From positions 466,501 to 530,500 of the forward strand of contig NZ_CP096670.1 of assembly GCF_023238625.1 (NCBI RefSeq): a DNA stretch of 64,000 bases, in the 5' to 3' direction. Of this stretch, positions 53,449-64,000 are shown in pieces. This stretch comes from Agarivorans sp. TSD2052. GTDB lineage: Bacteria > Pseudomonadota > Gammaproteobacteria > Enterobacterales > Celerinatantimonadaceae. The notes beneath the pieces are model-generated. The model saw nothing but the letters and a program-made list of their open reading frames with translations. It did not search any database and had not been told where the DNA came from. Position 1 is the stretch's first letter. Each line of letters starts with the position of its first letter. The translations under genes were made by a program, and so were the position numbers.

Positions 53449-54936
53449 ATGGTGGAAGTGCGGCGTGATGCCGAGTTTGCCCAGTTGCAAAGTCAACTAA
53501 GCTTGCGCGAGAGACTGATCACCCAAATACGCTTTAGTGCAAAATTTATTTGTGTTACTGGCATGGCAGGTTCTGGTAAGTCTTCATTGGCCAGCTCGGT
53601 ACTTGAACGTGCAGATTTCGCCAATCATGCGTTTGTGCGTATGCCTGCCGACGGTAATGGTGGGCAGTTACGCCGTGATTTACTTCAGCAGTTAATCAAA
53701 GACCCCTTATTTAATCAAAATGATCCCTTGTTTGATAGTTTTCAGCGAAACGTCAAAGAAACCAATAGCCCATTAGTGATTGTAATTGATGAAGCTCATC
53801 TTCTGCCGGTAGATGTGTTAACTGAGTTATTTGAGTTCTTTCATCATTACAACCAGCTTTATCAACACCCCTTGTCGATATTGTTGTTTGCTCAAGCTAG
53901 AAGCGATTTCGAGGCCCAACTAGCGACCTTTGACAGTAATATTGTTAGTTTTGATATCTCGCCATTAAGTGAGAATGAATCATTTGAATTAGCCTCGCTG
54001 TTGTTTAACCGGGCTGAGTATGTCGCTGGTTTTGAGAATCAGTCAGCGATAGAAAAACACATTGCCTCTGCCAAAGGCAATCCTCGTCTTATTTATCAGT
54101 TTGTCGATCAAATCGTTACCGGAGATATCCCAATGTCGGAAGAAACCGCTCCAAATCGAAATAAACTTTATATTGTTATCGCCGTTATTCTGTGTGCCGC
54201 AGTCGCTGGCTTGTTAGTACAGCTGATTAATGATTGGGGAAAAAGTAGCGATACCAATGATAGTCGGATTGCGTTAGCTTTGTTAGAAGAGCCTGAGCTA
54301 GCCAAGGGCTCAATGTCAGAACAAACAATCGCAGCGGATAGTGAGCTGAGTGACGCTGAAAAGGCGTCGATGCGTCAGGCAGACGACGCGGAGTTACCCT
54401 CAATGGAATTGGCCGACGAGCTAAAATTAGCGTCTCAAGAAAGTAGCGACGGCTTGCGCGTCGTGGTTGAAGATGAGGTGGTGAATAAACTACTGGCTGA
54501 CCAAAGTAAGGCAACAAGCACAGCCGAAAAGGCGATTGAAATTAGCGATAGCGGTAACTTGTTGGCAGAGGAAACGGTTGACAGTGAGCCGGCAGCTCTT
54601 AGTGAAGACAGTGCCGAAATAGCTAACTCAGATGTATCCATTAAGGTAACTGATGTAAAAAGCTTACTTGAAGCCAAGCCGAGTCAACATTATACCCTGC
54701 AATTAATGGCCCTGAATAATCGAGAGAAAGCGCATAAATTCGTTTCAGAGCGCCAGTGGAGTCATCAAGTTTGGGTTTACCGCTCTAGTGCTAACCCTAA
54801 TGTGCCTTACAAAATTATTTACGGCGATTTTGCTACTCGCGAACAAGCCCAAACCGCTCGAAATAGTTTAAAGCAGCAAAATCTAGATTCTTTGATTAAG
54901 CAATTTAAACAGGTTCAGTTTGAATTAACTCAATAA
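53449..54936 (+). CDS. damX: DamX-like AAA/SPOR cell-division protein
   Basis: 495 residues. N-terminal AAA ATPase with Walker A GMAGSGKSS and Walker B IVIDEAHLL. One membrane helix near residues 240-262, a long acidic periplasmic linker, and a C-terminal SPOR domain (HYTLQLMALNNREKAHKF ... IIYGDFATREQAQTAR) that binds denuded septal peptidoglycan. E. coli DamX lacks an obviously intact ATPase; here the Walker motifs look complete. It lies between aroB and dam, 1 nt before dam. Confidence 0.92.
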   Translation: MVEVRRDAEFAQLQSQLSLRERLITQIRFSAKFICVTGMAGSGKSSLASSVLERADFANHAFVRMPADGNGGQLRRDLLQQLIKDPLFNQNDPLFDSFQRNVKETNSPLVIVIDEAHLLPVDVLTELFEFFHHYNQLYQHPLSILLFAQARSDFEAQLATFDSNIVSFDISPLSENESFELASLLFNRAEYVAGFENQSAIEKHIASAKGNPRLIYQFVDQIVTGDIPMSEETAPNRNKLYIVIAVILCAAVAGLLVQLINDWGKSSDTNDSRIALALLEEPELAKGSMSEQTIAADSELSDAEKASMRQADDAELPSMELADELKLASQESSDGLRVVVEDEVVNKLLADQSKATSTAEKAIEISDSGNLLAEETVDSEPAALSEDSAEIANSDVSIKVTDVKSLLEAKPSQHYTLQLMALNNREKAHKFVSERQWSHQVWVYRSSANPNVPYKIIYGDFATREQAQTARNSLKQQNLDSLIKQFKQVQFELTQ

Positions 54937-54937
54937 C

Positions 54938-55753
54938 ATGAAAAAAACGAGAGCTTTTTTAAAGTGGGCTGGCGGCAAATACGGTCTGATCGAAGACATT
55001 CAGCAACAGTTACCCGAGGGCGATATATTAATCGAGCCTTTTGTTGGGGCTGCGTCTGTATTTCTCAATACTAACTACTCCAGCTATGTGTTGAGTGATA
55101 TCAACCCCGATTTGATCAACATGTATAAACTGCTGCAAACTCAGCCTCAGTCATTTATTGACGATGCTAAAAAGCTGTTTATTCCAGCTACCAATCAAAG
55201 TGAATATTACTATTCAATCAGAACACAGTTCAATGCGTCTAGTGACCCCTATCAGCGCTCATTAATGTTTCTTTATATGAATCGTCATGGGTATAACGGA
55301 TTGTGTAGATATAATCGTAGTGGTGGGTTCAACGTGCCATTTGGCTCCTACAAACGCCCTTATTTCCCTGAGCATGAATTAGAGTTTTTTGCCGAAAAAG
55401 CGCAATACGCAGAGTTTCGTTGTTGCAGTTATGTCGACACCTTCGCTGCAGTAAAAGCTGGAGATATTGTTTATTGCGATCCTCCTTATGCACCACTGAG
55501 CCCGACTGCCAGTTTTACTAATTATGCGAGCAAAGGGTTTAATCGTTGTGATCAAGAGCGTTTGGGAGAATTAGCCTTACAAGCACAGCAGCGAGGTGCC
55601 TCAGTGCTAATCAGTAATCATGATTTACCACTGACAAGAGACATTTATCAACACAGTGTATTAAGTCAGCTCAGTGTTCGCCGTACCATTAGCCGCAAAG
55701 GCCACCAGCGAATGAAAGTTGCAGAGTTGCTGGCTTACTATCAGGCAAACTAA
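54938..55753 (+). CDS. dam: DNA adenine methyltransferase (GATC)
   Basis: 271 residues. SAM motif FVGAASVFLN, catalytic DPPY (VYCDPPYAPLSP), N-terminal KWAGGKYGL. An alpha-class orphan methylase of GATC sites, used in mismatch repair and replication control. It starts 1 nt after damX. The following 200 nt (55754-55955) hold no recognisable feature. Confidence 0.97.
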   Translation: MKKTRAFLKWAGGKYGLIEDIQQQLPEGDILIEPFVGAASVFLNTNYSSYVLSDINPDLINMYKLLQTQPQSFIDDAKKLFIPATNQSEYYYSIRTQFNASSDPYQRSLMFLYMNRHGYNGLCRYNRSGGFNVPFGSYKRPYFPEHELEFFAEKAQYAEFRCCSYVDTFAAVKAGDIVYCDPPYAPLSPTASFTNYASKGFNRCDQERLGELALQAQQRGASVLISNHDLPLTRDIYQHSVLSQLSVRRTISRKGHQRMKVAELLAYYQAN

Positions 55754-55955
55754 CTGCGCAGCGTCTTTAACGCCAGATAATTGCTGCTTTGCTTAACTCG
55801 CTTCAACGAATAATTAGTGCGTTGCCAGAACGGCAACTTGGTTCACATCACCAACATAGATCAGCATTTCACACGTGATTTGCCATAATAAGTCTCTAAA
55901 AGCTTAGCACTGAGGCTTACTGCGGTTTACCTTTGTTATTGGTGGCATTAGTTAA

Positions 55956-56138
55956 CTAAGTAATCACTTTTACGAGTGCAATAATACTAAGCACAAAAAC
56001 TATCACCATCACGATACCCAACAGGATAAATTTCCAGGCTTTACCATGGGTAAAGTCGTGTTGACGTTGTTTATCCGACTGAACTCCCAGCAAAGCCCCA
56101 AGCACACTTTTTAACAAAGAGCGGGTATTTCCAGCCAT
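55956..56138 (-). CDS. DUF2970 small membrane protein
   Basis: 60 residues from the start at 56138, which follows GAGGAGAAAAAT; a longer reading from 56246 has no ribosome site. It has the DUF2970 pattern: SLLKSVLGALLGVQS, then DFTHGK, then one C-terminal membrane helix (about residues 33-58). Function unknown. Divergent from rpe, with about 120 bp between starts. Confidence 0.85.
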   Translation of the reverse strand: MAGNTRSLLKSVLGALLGVQSDKQRQHDFTHGKAWKFILLGIVMVIVFVLSIIALVKVIT

Positions 56139-56257
56139 ATTTTTCTCCTCGATAATCACGTAATTAAGCATGCCACAAAAACAATCTTTGTACAGAGATT
56201 GGATCATAGCGAAAGCTGCGCTAAAATTGCGCACTTTCAATCCCAATGGTTAACCCA

Positions 56258-56935
56258 ATGAGCAAACCTTTTTTAATTGCCCCTTCCATCTTAGCTGCCG
56301 ATTTTGCCCGTTTGGGTGAAGAAGTTGAAAACGTATTGGCTGCTGGTGCCGATGTGGTTCATTTTGACGTGATGGATAATCACTATGTACCCAATTTAAC
56401 CTTTGGTCCTACGGTATGTCAGGCGCTACGTAATTACGGTATTGAAGCACCTATCGATGTACATCTAATGGTGAAGCCAGTAGATGCTATTATTCCTGAA
56501 TTTGCCAAAGCGGGTGCCACCATGATTACATTTCATGCTGAAGCCTCAGAGCATATTGACCGAAGTCTGCAGTTGATTAAAGAGCACGGCTGTCAAGCTG
56601 GCTTGGTGCTCAATCCGGCCACACCGATCCATTGTCTAGACTACGTCATGGATAAACTAGACATGATTTTATTAATGTCGGTTAACCCTGGCTTCGGTGG
56701 CCAGAAGTTTATTCCTAACACCTTAGACAAATTGCGTGCAGTACGTAAAAAAATAGATGAGAGTGGCTACGATATTCGCTTGGAAATTGACGGTGGTGTC
56801 ACTCCTGATAATATTGCCGACATTGCGGCGGCTGGTGCTGATATGTTTGTTGCCGGCTCTGCTATTTTCAGTAAGCCTGATTACAAAGCCGTCATCGACC
56901 AGATGCGCGCTGAGTTAGCCACTGTTTCAAAATAG
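56258..56935 (+). CDS. rpe: Ribulose-phosphate 3-epimerase
   Basis: 225 residues from the ATG at 56258, the E. coli length (an in-frame ATG at 56246 would add four residues). TIM barrel with [15 protein letters not shown], the metal and catalytic segment [17 protein letters not shown], and [12 protein letters not shown]. Interconverts ribulose- and xylulose-5-phosphate. First of rpe-gph-trpS. Confidence 0.96.
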   Translation: MSKPFLIAPSILAADFARLGEEVENVLAAGADVVHFDVMDNHYVPNLTFGPTVCQALRNYGIEAPIDVHLMVKPVDAIIPEFAKAGATMITFHAEASEHIDRSLQLIKEHGCQAGLVLNPATPIHCLDYVMDKLDMILLMSVNPGFGGQKFIPNTLDKLRAVRKKIDESGYDIRLEIDGGVTPDNIADIAAAGADMFVAGSAIFSKPDYKAVIDQMRAELATVSK

Positions 56936-56946
56936 ACTGAGAGCTA

Positions 56947-57642
56947 ATGAGTCAATTAAAGCAAATTAAGTTAATCGCCTTTGATCTAGATGGCACTCTG
57001 GTAGATAGTGCTCCCGATCTCGCTATTGCTATCAACGCAATGTTAGTCGATATGGGTCATAGTGAATTTACCGAGGATACCATTCGTCATTGGGTGGGTA
57101 ATGGTGCCGAAGTACTCATTAAGCGTGCATTGTCAGGTTCGTCGACCATCGCTAGTGATTTAGACGAAGCCTTATACCTGCAAGCCAAGCCATTATTTGT
57201 TAAACACTACGCTGAAAAGCTATGTGTAGCGAGCAAGCTCTACGCTGGTGTCGCGGCCAGTTTAGCCGAGTTGGCTAAACTCAATATTGAAATGGCGATA
57301 GTGACTAATAAGCCGGGTTTATTTACTCAGCCTTTGTTGGAGCAACTTAATTTGGCTCAATATTTTAGCGTGGTATTGTCTGGCGATAGCTTACCCCGTA
57401 AGAAGCCTGATCCTCTGCCATTGCAGCATCTCGTTGAACACTACCAACTTAATATTGAGCAACTACTGATGGTGGGTGACTCAAAAAACGATATTCAAGC
57501 TGCAAAAGCAGCCGGTTGTCGTTCGCTGGGCTTGACCTACGGGTATAACTACGGTGAAGATATCGCTCTTAGTGGCCCCGATTTTGTGGCTGATAGCCTA
57601 GTAAGTTTGGTTGAGTTGTTTAACGGCTCGGTAGTGGCTTAA
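56947..57642 (+). CDS. gph: Phosphoglycolate phosphatase
   Basis: 231-residue HAD hydrolase. Nucleophile motif [13 protein letters not shown], motif II VTNKPG, and [17 protein letters not shown] carrying the metal-binding aspartates. Removes 2-phosphoglycolate that forms during DNA repair. Between rpe and trpS, as in E. coli. Confidence 0.93.
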   Translation: MSQLKQIKLIAFDLDGTLVDSAPDLAIAINAMLVDMGHSEFTEDTIRHWVGNGAEVLIKRALSGSSTIASDLDEALYLQAKPLFVKHYAEKLCVASKLYAGVAASLAELAKLNIEMAIVTNKPGLFTQPLLEQLNLAQYFSVVLSGDSLPRKKPDPLPLQHLVEHYQLNIEQLLMVGDSKNDIQAAKAAGCRSLGLTYGYNYGEDIALSGPDFVADSLVSLVELFNGSVVA

Positions 57643-57670
57643 GCCCGTATATTATTTTTATAGGAAGAAC

Positions 57671-58675
57671 ATGAGTAAACCGATTGTATTAAGTGGCATT
57701 CAGCCTTCAGGTTCATTAACCATTGGTAACTATGTTGGGGCAATAAACCAATGGATTGGTATGCAAGATGACTATGACTGTTATTTTATGCTGGTTGATT
57801 TGCATGCTATTACCGTACGTCAACAGCCCGATGCATTTAAAAAACAGGTTTTAGATGGTTTAGCGACCTACCTTGCGTGCGGATTAGACCCTGATAAAAG
57901 TACCATTTTTATTCAATCGCAAGTACCTGAGCACGCACAGCTTGCTTGGGTGCTAAATTGTTATACGCAAATGGGTGAGTTAAATAGGATGACTCAATTT
58001 AAAGACAAGTCTGCCACCCATGCTAATAATATCAATGCTGGTTTATTTACTTACCCTGCGTTAATGGCCGCCGATATTTTGTTGTATCAGGCAAATGCTG
58101 TACCGGTAGGTGATGATCAAAAGCAACACCTCGAACTAACTCGTGATGTAGCCAATCGCTTTAATGCTTTATATGGCGATGTCTTCGCTGTTCCTGAGCC
58201 CTATATTCCAGAGTTTGGTGCGCGGGTTATGTCGCTGCAAGAGCCCACGAAGAAGATGTCTAAATCTGATGACAACCCAAAATCTTTTATTTTGCTCAAT
58301 GATACACCTAAGCAAATAGCTAAAAAGATTAAGGCTTCTGTAACCGACTCAGATGAACAAGCACGTATTTATTTTGATCGCCACGAAAAGCCCGGCGTAT
58401 CTAACCTACTGACTTTGCAGTCGGTAGCGACGGGTAAGCCAATTGATGAACTCGTAGCGAGTTACGAAGGTAAAATGTACGGACACTTAAAAGTGGATAC
58501 TGCTGATGCCGTCGTGGCGATGATGGAGCCTATTCAGGCTCGCTACAAGGCTTTACGAGAAGATGAAGCTGCGTTGCAAGCCGTTATGGCTAAAGGTGCG
58601 GAACGCGCCAGTGAGCAAGCCAGCAAAACGTTACGTTCGGTCTATGAAGTATTGGGTTTTATTGCTCTAAAATAG
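57671..58675 (+). CDS. trpS: Tryptophanyl-tRNA synthetase
   Basis: 334-residue class I synthetase. HIGH-like [13 protein letters not shown] and KMSKS ([10 protein letters not shown]). Short bacterial TrpRS with no extension. Its substrate tRNA-Trp is at 21790. GGAAGAAC precedes the start. Confidence 0.97.
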   Translation: MSKPIVLSGIQPSGSLTIGNYVGAINQWIGMQDDYDCYFMLVDLHAITVRQQPDAFKKQVLDGLATYLACGLDPDKSTIFIQSQVPEHAQLAWVLNCYTQMGELNRMTQFKDKSATHANNINAGLFTYPALMAADILLYQANAVPVGDDQKQHLELTRDVANRFNALYGDVFAVPEPYIPEFGARVMSLQEPTKKMSKSDDNPKSFILLNDTPKQIAKKIKASVTDSDEQARIYFDRHEKPGVSNLLTLQSVATGKPIDELVASYEGKMYGHLKVDTADAVVAMMEPIQARYKALREDEAALQAVMAKGAERASEQASKTLRSVYEVLGFIALK

Positions 58676-58687
58676 CCCTCCCAAATT

Positions 58688-58722
58688 GCGCTAGCTGACG
58701 GGCTTAGCTAGCGCCTTCTTCT
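58688..58722 (+). terminator. trpS terminator candidate
   Basis: GCGCTAGCT (58688-58696) and AGCTAGCGC (58706-58714), 9-nt loop, followed by CTTCTTCTT rather than a pure T run; termination would be moderate. The remaining 200 bp to the GH88 gene is AT-rich with no clear operator. Confidence 0.6.
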
Positions 58723-58920
58723 TTCTTTTCACTTCGAACTTGACGTATTGATATACATATAGCAGCGGCTCATTTCGTTAATTGAAGCTTTATTTGTGAT
58801 ATATAGTCCAAGCTTTAATATTAAAATCTATTTGTATGACTTTTAGCTCACCTAAGCATAGATAATTATTTACAATCAGAAAGTTGAAATGATTAACGTG
58901 CTTATTAAAGGAGTTAATGC

Positions 58921-60141
58921 GTGTCTTTATTCACCATCAATCAAACAATTAAGCTAGCGATAGCTAGTACAATCATTTTATCTAGCAGCGTACTGGCCAA
59001 GGGTATTAACTATCCAGATGTGATGGCGTTGATCGAGCATAAGTCGACCAATTTAGCGATTAATGCACTAAGTGATAATAAAGAAAACTTTACTGCTTAT
59101 ACCGATAGTGATGGTCAATGGATTACTGAGCCTGACCGCAATTGGTGTAGTGGCTTTGTTCCCGGTATATTTTGGTACCTAAATGCCCTGACAAACGATG
59201 AGGTATGGCAACAAAGGGCCAAGTTCTGGACCGACGGAGTGAGGTCTAGGGCTTACGCCACCGACAACGATACCGGTTTTCAAATTTTTGATAGCTTTGG
59301 CCTAGGCTATACGCTTGGCGGCAATGCTACCCCTGACTATAAAAAGGTGTTAATTGGTGGTGCGAATACCATGGTTGAACAGCGGTACAACAAAAATATT
59401 GGAACATTTAGATCATGGCGACAAGGTGCTAAAAACCCCACTATTTTACCCTTTGAGGTTAACATTGATCAGCTCATGAACATGGAGTTGATTCTATGGG
59501 TAGGCCAAAATGCCGATAAACCCGATTATACTGAAATGGCAATATCTCATGCTGATAAAACTTGGGAGCACAACCTAAGAAAGAACGCCAGCACCTACCA
59601 TGTGGTTGGCTATGGCCTTGACGGAAAAGTTGTTGATAAAAGAACTCACCAAGGCTGGAAAGCTGACTCAACCTGGTCAAGAGGGCAGGCATGGTCGGTG
59701 TATGCTTATGCTATGTATTATCGGTATACTGGCTTAGAGAGAATGCTTGAACGTTCGATAAAGTCTTATGAGTATTTTATCGAAGCGACTAAGTTGCAAA
59801 CGCAAGATTTTATACCTTACGCTGATTTTGACGCACCTATTGATGATAAAAACCCAAGAGATAGCTCAGCGACAGCAATTGTTGCTTCAGCATTGTTAGA
59901 ACTATATAAGATTACTAATGAAGAAAAGTACTTAGTTGATGCAGAGAGTATGCTTACTTCTTTAGCGACACCTGAGTTTTTAGCCATGGATCCTGAGTAT
60001 CAATCAATCTTACTGAAAGGCTCTGAAAAGTGGGGCGAAGAAGAAGTCGGTACAATATTTGGAGACTACTTTTTTATAGAAGCTTTATATCGCTGGCAGC
60101 AATGGTCGCCGCGTAAGTTGCCAAGTCATTTTGGTTTATAG
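58921..60141 (+). CDS. Secreted GH88 family unsaturated uronyl hydrolase
   Basis: 406 residues. A signal peptide of about 26 residues (cleavage after SSVLA) predicts export to the periplasm. The alpha/alpha-barrel fold shows the GH88 catalytic aspartates in TDNDTGF (D117) and INDQLMN-like NIDQLMNMEL (D183), by comparison with Bacillus unsaturated glucuronyl hydrolase. It removes unsaturated uronic acids left by polysaccharide lyases on ulvan, alginate, pectin or glycosaminoglycans; the substrate cannot be told. The start is GTG, 8 nt after GGAG. No lyase, TonB receptor or sulfatase is adjacent. Confidence 0.82.
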   Translation: MSLFTINQTIKLAIASTIILSSSVLAKGINYPDVMALIEHKSTNLAINALSDNKENFTAYTDSDGQWITEPDRNWCSGFVPGIFWYLNALTNDEVWQQRAKFWTDGVRSRAYATDNDTGFQIFDSFGLGYTLGGNATPDYKKVLIGGANTMVEQRYNKNIGTFRSWRQGAKNPTILPFEVNIDQLMNMELILWVGQNADKPDYTEMAISHADKTWEHNLRKNASTYHVVGYGLDGKVVDKRTHQGWKADSTWSRGQAWSVYAYAMYYRYTGLERMLERSIKSYEYFIEATKLQTQDFIPYADFDAPIDDKNPRDSSATAIVASALLELYKITNEEKYLVDAESMLTSLATPEFLAMDPEYQSILLKGSEKWGEEEVGTIFGDYFFIEALYRWQQWSPRKLPSHFGL

Positions 60142-60197
60142 TGTAACGCTTTTAAATGTGTGCTTGATATTACGCAGCTAAAATTAAACCATGCGGG

Positions 60198-60232
60198 AAT
60201 TGCCATTCATCATAGATGAATGGCAATTTTTT
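60198..60232 (+). terminator. GH88 gene terminator
   Basis: AATTGCCATTCAT (60198-60210), loop CATAG, ATGAATGGCAATT (60216-60228), then T. A perfect 13-bp stem. The AT side may also work on the minus strand. The rest of 60142-60386 shows nothing further. Confidence 0.9.
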
Positions 60233-60386
60233 ATGAAAGCCCTTGAGGCAGGTTTAGAATAAGAAAGCGATTCAAGTGTGTTAGAACCTGCTATCTTTCT
60301 AAGCCTCGAGAGAAGAGCACAGGGCTGCTAATATCTATCTACTTATTACAAGATTAAAGTACTTCGCCATTGCTAGGAGCATATAA

Positions 60387-61289
60387 ATGGAACTAGAAAG
60401 CAAAACCTTGGTGTATTCAGCCATCATTGCCTTGGTATTGTCTATGTGGGGAATAAGTATGGGGGTCTATACGGAATCGGGGGCGATTATGCTCGATGGT
60501 GTATTCAACCTGCTATCTGCTGTTATGGCGTTTATAGGGATCCGTATCGCTTACCTTACTAGCCAAAACTATAATGACCGTTTCCCGCTGGGCTATTTTG
60601 CTTTTGAACCTTTAATGGTCATGGTCAAGGGGATCTCGATATTGGTGTTAGTGGCTTTTGCTTTATCGGCCAATTTGCAAACACTATTAGCTGGAGGTCG
60701 AGAACCACAGATTGGTATGATGTTGATATATGTCGTGCCAGCGGTGGCGGGGTGTTTACTGGCTTGGTACTTGTGCTTTCTGAGTAATCAGCGGCAGCCT
60801 TCAAATTTGTTGTTGGCCGAGCAGCAAGGTTGGTTAATTAACTCAGTGATTTCTGGCGCAATTGGCGTCGCGTTGCTGATAGTTATGCTGATACAAGACA
60901 GTAGTTTTGGCTGGGTGGCTCGTTATGTTGACCAAATACTGGTAATAGTTTTCTCCATCATTTTCTTAAAGGACCCTTACTTACTGGTGAGAAATGGTTT
61001 CAAGGAACTATTACTTAGTGCTCCTGATGCTGAACACACAGTGCCCTTTAAGAAAGCCTTAAGCCAGCAACCTCTGCTCGCAGGATTTAGCTTAGGGGAA
61101 GTCTTGGTTATGAAAACCGGCCGGCGTTTTTGGGTCACAATAGAGCTGGTTTGCCAACAACCGCAATTGGCCGTGGCTGATATGGTGGCGCAGCGTAAGC
61201 AGCTACGAGCTATAGCTAACCAATACTACGACAACAATTACAGCGAAATTGTATTTATTGAAGCCTGCAGAACAGGGCACACCAGCTAA
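60387..61289 (+). CDS. Cation diffusion facilitator-like membrane protein
   Basis: 300 residues, about six membrane helices followed by a cytoplasmic C-terminal domain of about 80 residues, the CDF layout. Compared by eye with E. coli YiiP, the first zinc ligand in helix 2 is kept (D37 in LDGVFN), but the second aspartate is N41. The helix 5 HxxxD pair is replaced by G and N (GWLINSVISGAI). The HxxGHxxxE loop after helix 2 is also lost (RFPLGYFAFE). Metal transport by the standard mechanism is therefore doubtful. Stands alone between the GH88 gene and pabA. Confidence 0.75.
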   Translation: MELESKTLVYSAIIALVLSMWGISMGVYTESGAIMLDGVFNLLSAVMAFIGIRIAYLTSQNYNDRFPLGYFAFEPLMVMVKGISILVLVAFALSANLQTLLAGGREPQIGMMLIYVVPAVAGCLLAWYLCFLSNQRQPSNLLLAEQQGWLINSVISGAIGVALLIVMLIQDSSFGWVARYVDQILVIVFSIIFLKDPYLLVRNGFKELLLSAPDAEHTVPFKKALSQQPLLAGFSLGEVLVMKTGRRFWVTIELVCQQPQLAVADMVAQRKQLRAIANQYYDNNYSEIVFIEACRTGHTS

Positions 61290-61396
61290 CCTGAATAAAG
61301 TTAAACGGTCGGATAAATGTCGCTGTGTCGGCGCTTAAAAATCAGCTAAGATAGCGACTTTCTCAGCGCCGCACTTTTGCTAGACATTAGGGCTAT

Positions 61397-61981
61397 ATGT
61401 TACTCATAATCGATAATTACGACTCATTTACTTATAACCTTTATCAGTACTTTTCTGAGCTAAATATAGAGGTTGAAGTTCGTCGTAACGATCACATTAC
61501 TCTTCAACAAATCAAGCAAATGGCCCCTAGTCATTTAGTGATATCTCCTGGCCCATGCTCACCGAATGAAGCGGGCATCTCTTTAGAAGTGATTGCTGAG
61601 TTTGCTGGTAAGTTGCCTATTTTAGGTGTATGTCTGGGGCATCAGTGTATTGCGCAGCACTTTGGTGCGCAGGTGGTGCGGGCAGCACAGCCAATGCATG
61701 GCAAGGTGCGTCCTGTGTATCATCAACAACAATCGGTATTCATAGGCTTGAATAACCCAATGATGGTGACGCGTTACCACTCTTTGGTGGTACAAACTGA
61801 TAGCTTACCAGATTGTTTAGAGGTCACGGCTTGGAGTCATGATAACAAGGGGGATAATCACGAAATAATGGGTTTAAAACATAAGTCTTTACCCATTCAT
61901 GCGGTACAATTCCACCCTGAAAGCATCTTAACTCAGCAAGGTTTACAGCTATTAGCTAACTTTGTTGATTCTAAAATTTAG
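61397..61981 (+). CDS. pabA: Aminodeoxychorismate/anthranilate synthase component II (glutaminase)
   Basis: 194-residue class I glutamine amidotransferase. Oxyanion loop [11 protein letters not shown], nucleophile cysteine in GVCLGHQ, and the His-Glu pair in AVQFHPES. Supplies ammonia to PabB (folate) or TrpE. Assigned to pabA from its position directly before argD, as in vibrios and Shewanella; no pabB or trpE is adjacent. Confidence 0.9.
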   Translation: MLLIIDNYDSFTYNLYQYFSELNIEVEVRRNDHITLQQIKQMAPSHLVISPGPCSPNEAGISLEVIAEFAGKLPILGVCLGHQCIAQHFGAQVVRAAQPMHGKVRPVYHQQQSVFIGLNNPMMVTRYHSLVVQTDSLPDCLEVTAWSHDNKGDNHEIMGLKHKSLPIHAVQFHPESILTQQGLQLLANFVDSKI

Positions 61982-63483
<1,502 letters not shown>

Positions 63484-63597
63484 TTTCGTCGGCAGGTGTT
63501 CGCTGTAATACCTGCCAAGTAATACTTTTTTTACGATGACACTGAGTGGCTACTATTAGCTACGGTATGGTGCTACTTGATGAAAGGGAGATGTGGC

Positions 63598-64000
63598 ATG
63601 TTAGTTATCCGTCCTATTAAGGAAGCGGACTACCCTGCTTTGTTACAAATGGCCGTTGCGTCTGGGATAGGCTTTACCTCCTTACCCGTTGATGAGCCCT
63701 TGTTGCGAGAAAAGTTAGCACATTCGATTCGTTCTTTTGCTGCTGAAGCAGATAAACCCGGTGACCAACATTATTTAATGGTGGCTGAGGATACCGAAAG
63801 CGGAGAGGTTGTCGGTACTTGTGCTATCGATGCCGCGGTTGGTATGAGTAGCCCTTTTTATACTTATCACCTAGGAAAGGTGGTTCATGCTTCACGCAGC
63901 CTTAATGTATACAACGTGGTCGAGACACTAACCCTCACGAATGACTACACTGGCGTGACTGAATTATGCACCTTGTTTTTAAACGAATCGCATCGTGAAG
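63598..64000 (+). CDS. astA: Arginine N-succinyltransferase, 5' part (cut by window end)
   Basis: 134 codons run open to the end of the window, starting at an ATG 7 nt after GGGAG. The translation begins MLVIRPIKEADYPALLQMA and includes VVGTCAIDAAVGM, VVHASRSLNVYNVVETLTL and ELCTLFLNES, closely matching AstA. First enzyme of the arginine succinyltransferase pathway that degrades arginine to glutamate. The inverted repeat GGCAGGT/ACCTGCC (63491-63516), without a direct T run, lies between argD and this gene. astD and astB would be expected beyond the edge. Confidence 0.93.
   Translation, partial: MLVIRPIKEADYPALLQMAVASGIGFTSLPVDEPLLREKLAHSIRSFAAEADKPGDQHYLMVAEDTESGEVVGTCAIDAAVGMSSPFYTYHLGKVVHASRSLNVYNVVETLTLTNDYTGVTELCTLFLNESHRE

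Overview
The window is a 64-kb stretch of a gammaproteobacterial chromosome, most likely a marine member of the Alteromonadales. The evidence is the fused argH(A) gene in an argCBFGH cluster, the mrcA/pilMNOPQ/aroKB/damX/dam/rpe/gph/trpS order, the tRNA-tufB-secE-nusG-rplKAJL-rpoBC-rpsLG-fusA-tufA string, the pabA-argD-astA arrangement, and a lone secreted GH88 polysaccharide hydrolase. An Agarivorans-like organism would fit, but the genus is a guess. Almost everything is core genome. There is no prophage, insertion sequence, CRISPR array or defence island.

Layout. 1-6.2 kb: arginine biosynthesis (argC, argB, argF, argG, argH-GNAT fusion) behind an ARG-box promoter, with an intrinsic terminator between argG and argH. 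6.3-9.1 kb: minus-strand YjbR-like protein, single-domain response regulator, and a large sensor kinase with a cyclic-nucleotide-binding-like domain. 9.2-14.4 kb: S10 ribosomal operon, rpsJ to rpsQ, with promoter and leader. It stops at rpsQ, and the spc operon (rplN onward) does not follow. 14.6-16.8 kb: an orphan Wzz/BY-kinase-like gene. 16.9-19.8 kb: coaA-murB-birA, overlapping genes.

19.9-39.9 kb is a nearly continuous gene-expression block: tRNA-Thr/Tyr/Gly/Thr-tufB, tRNA-Trp-secE-nusG, rplKA, rplJL-rpoBC, ridA-tusDCB, and rpsL-rpsG-fusA-tufA. The two tuf copies share a 1046-bp stretch with no difference that I can find, running through their terminators. Directly after tufA, where S10 operons often begin in relatives, lies a perfect 26-copy tandem array of a 10-bp unit, followed by a convergent minus-strand Ig-like surface lipoprotein gene.

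43.1-58.7 kb: oxyR, convergent mrcA (PBP1a), divergent pilMNOPQ (type IV pilus alignment and secretin), aroK-aroB-damX-dam, a small DUF2970 membrane protein, and rpe-gph-trpS. 58.9-64 kb: secreted GH88 hydrolase, an unusual CDF-like transporter, pabA, argD and the 5' part of astA, cut by the window end.

No clearly new multi-gene system is visible. The strongest points for follow-up are the 10-bp repeat array at a synteny break, the detached S10 operon with a degenerate BY-kinase where spc would be, the tuf conversion tract, and the CDF-like protein missing most canonical metal ligands. All calls come from reading the sequence and recalled family knowledge; no database search was run.
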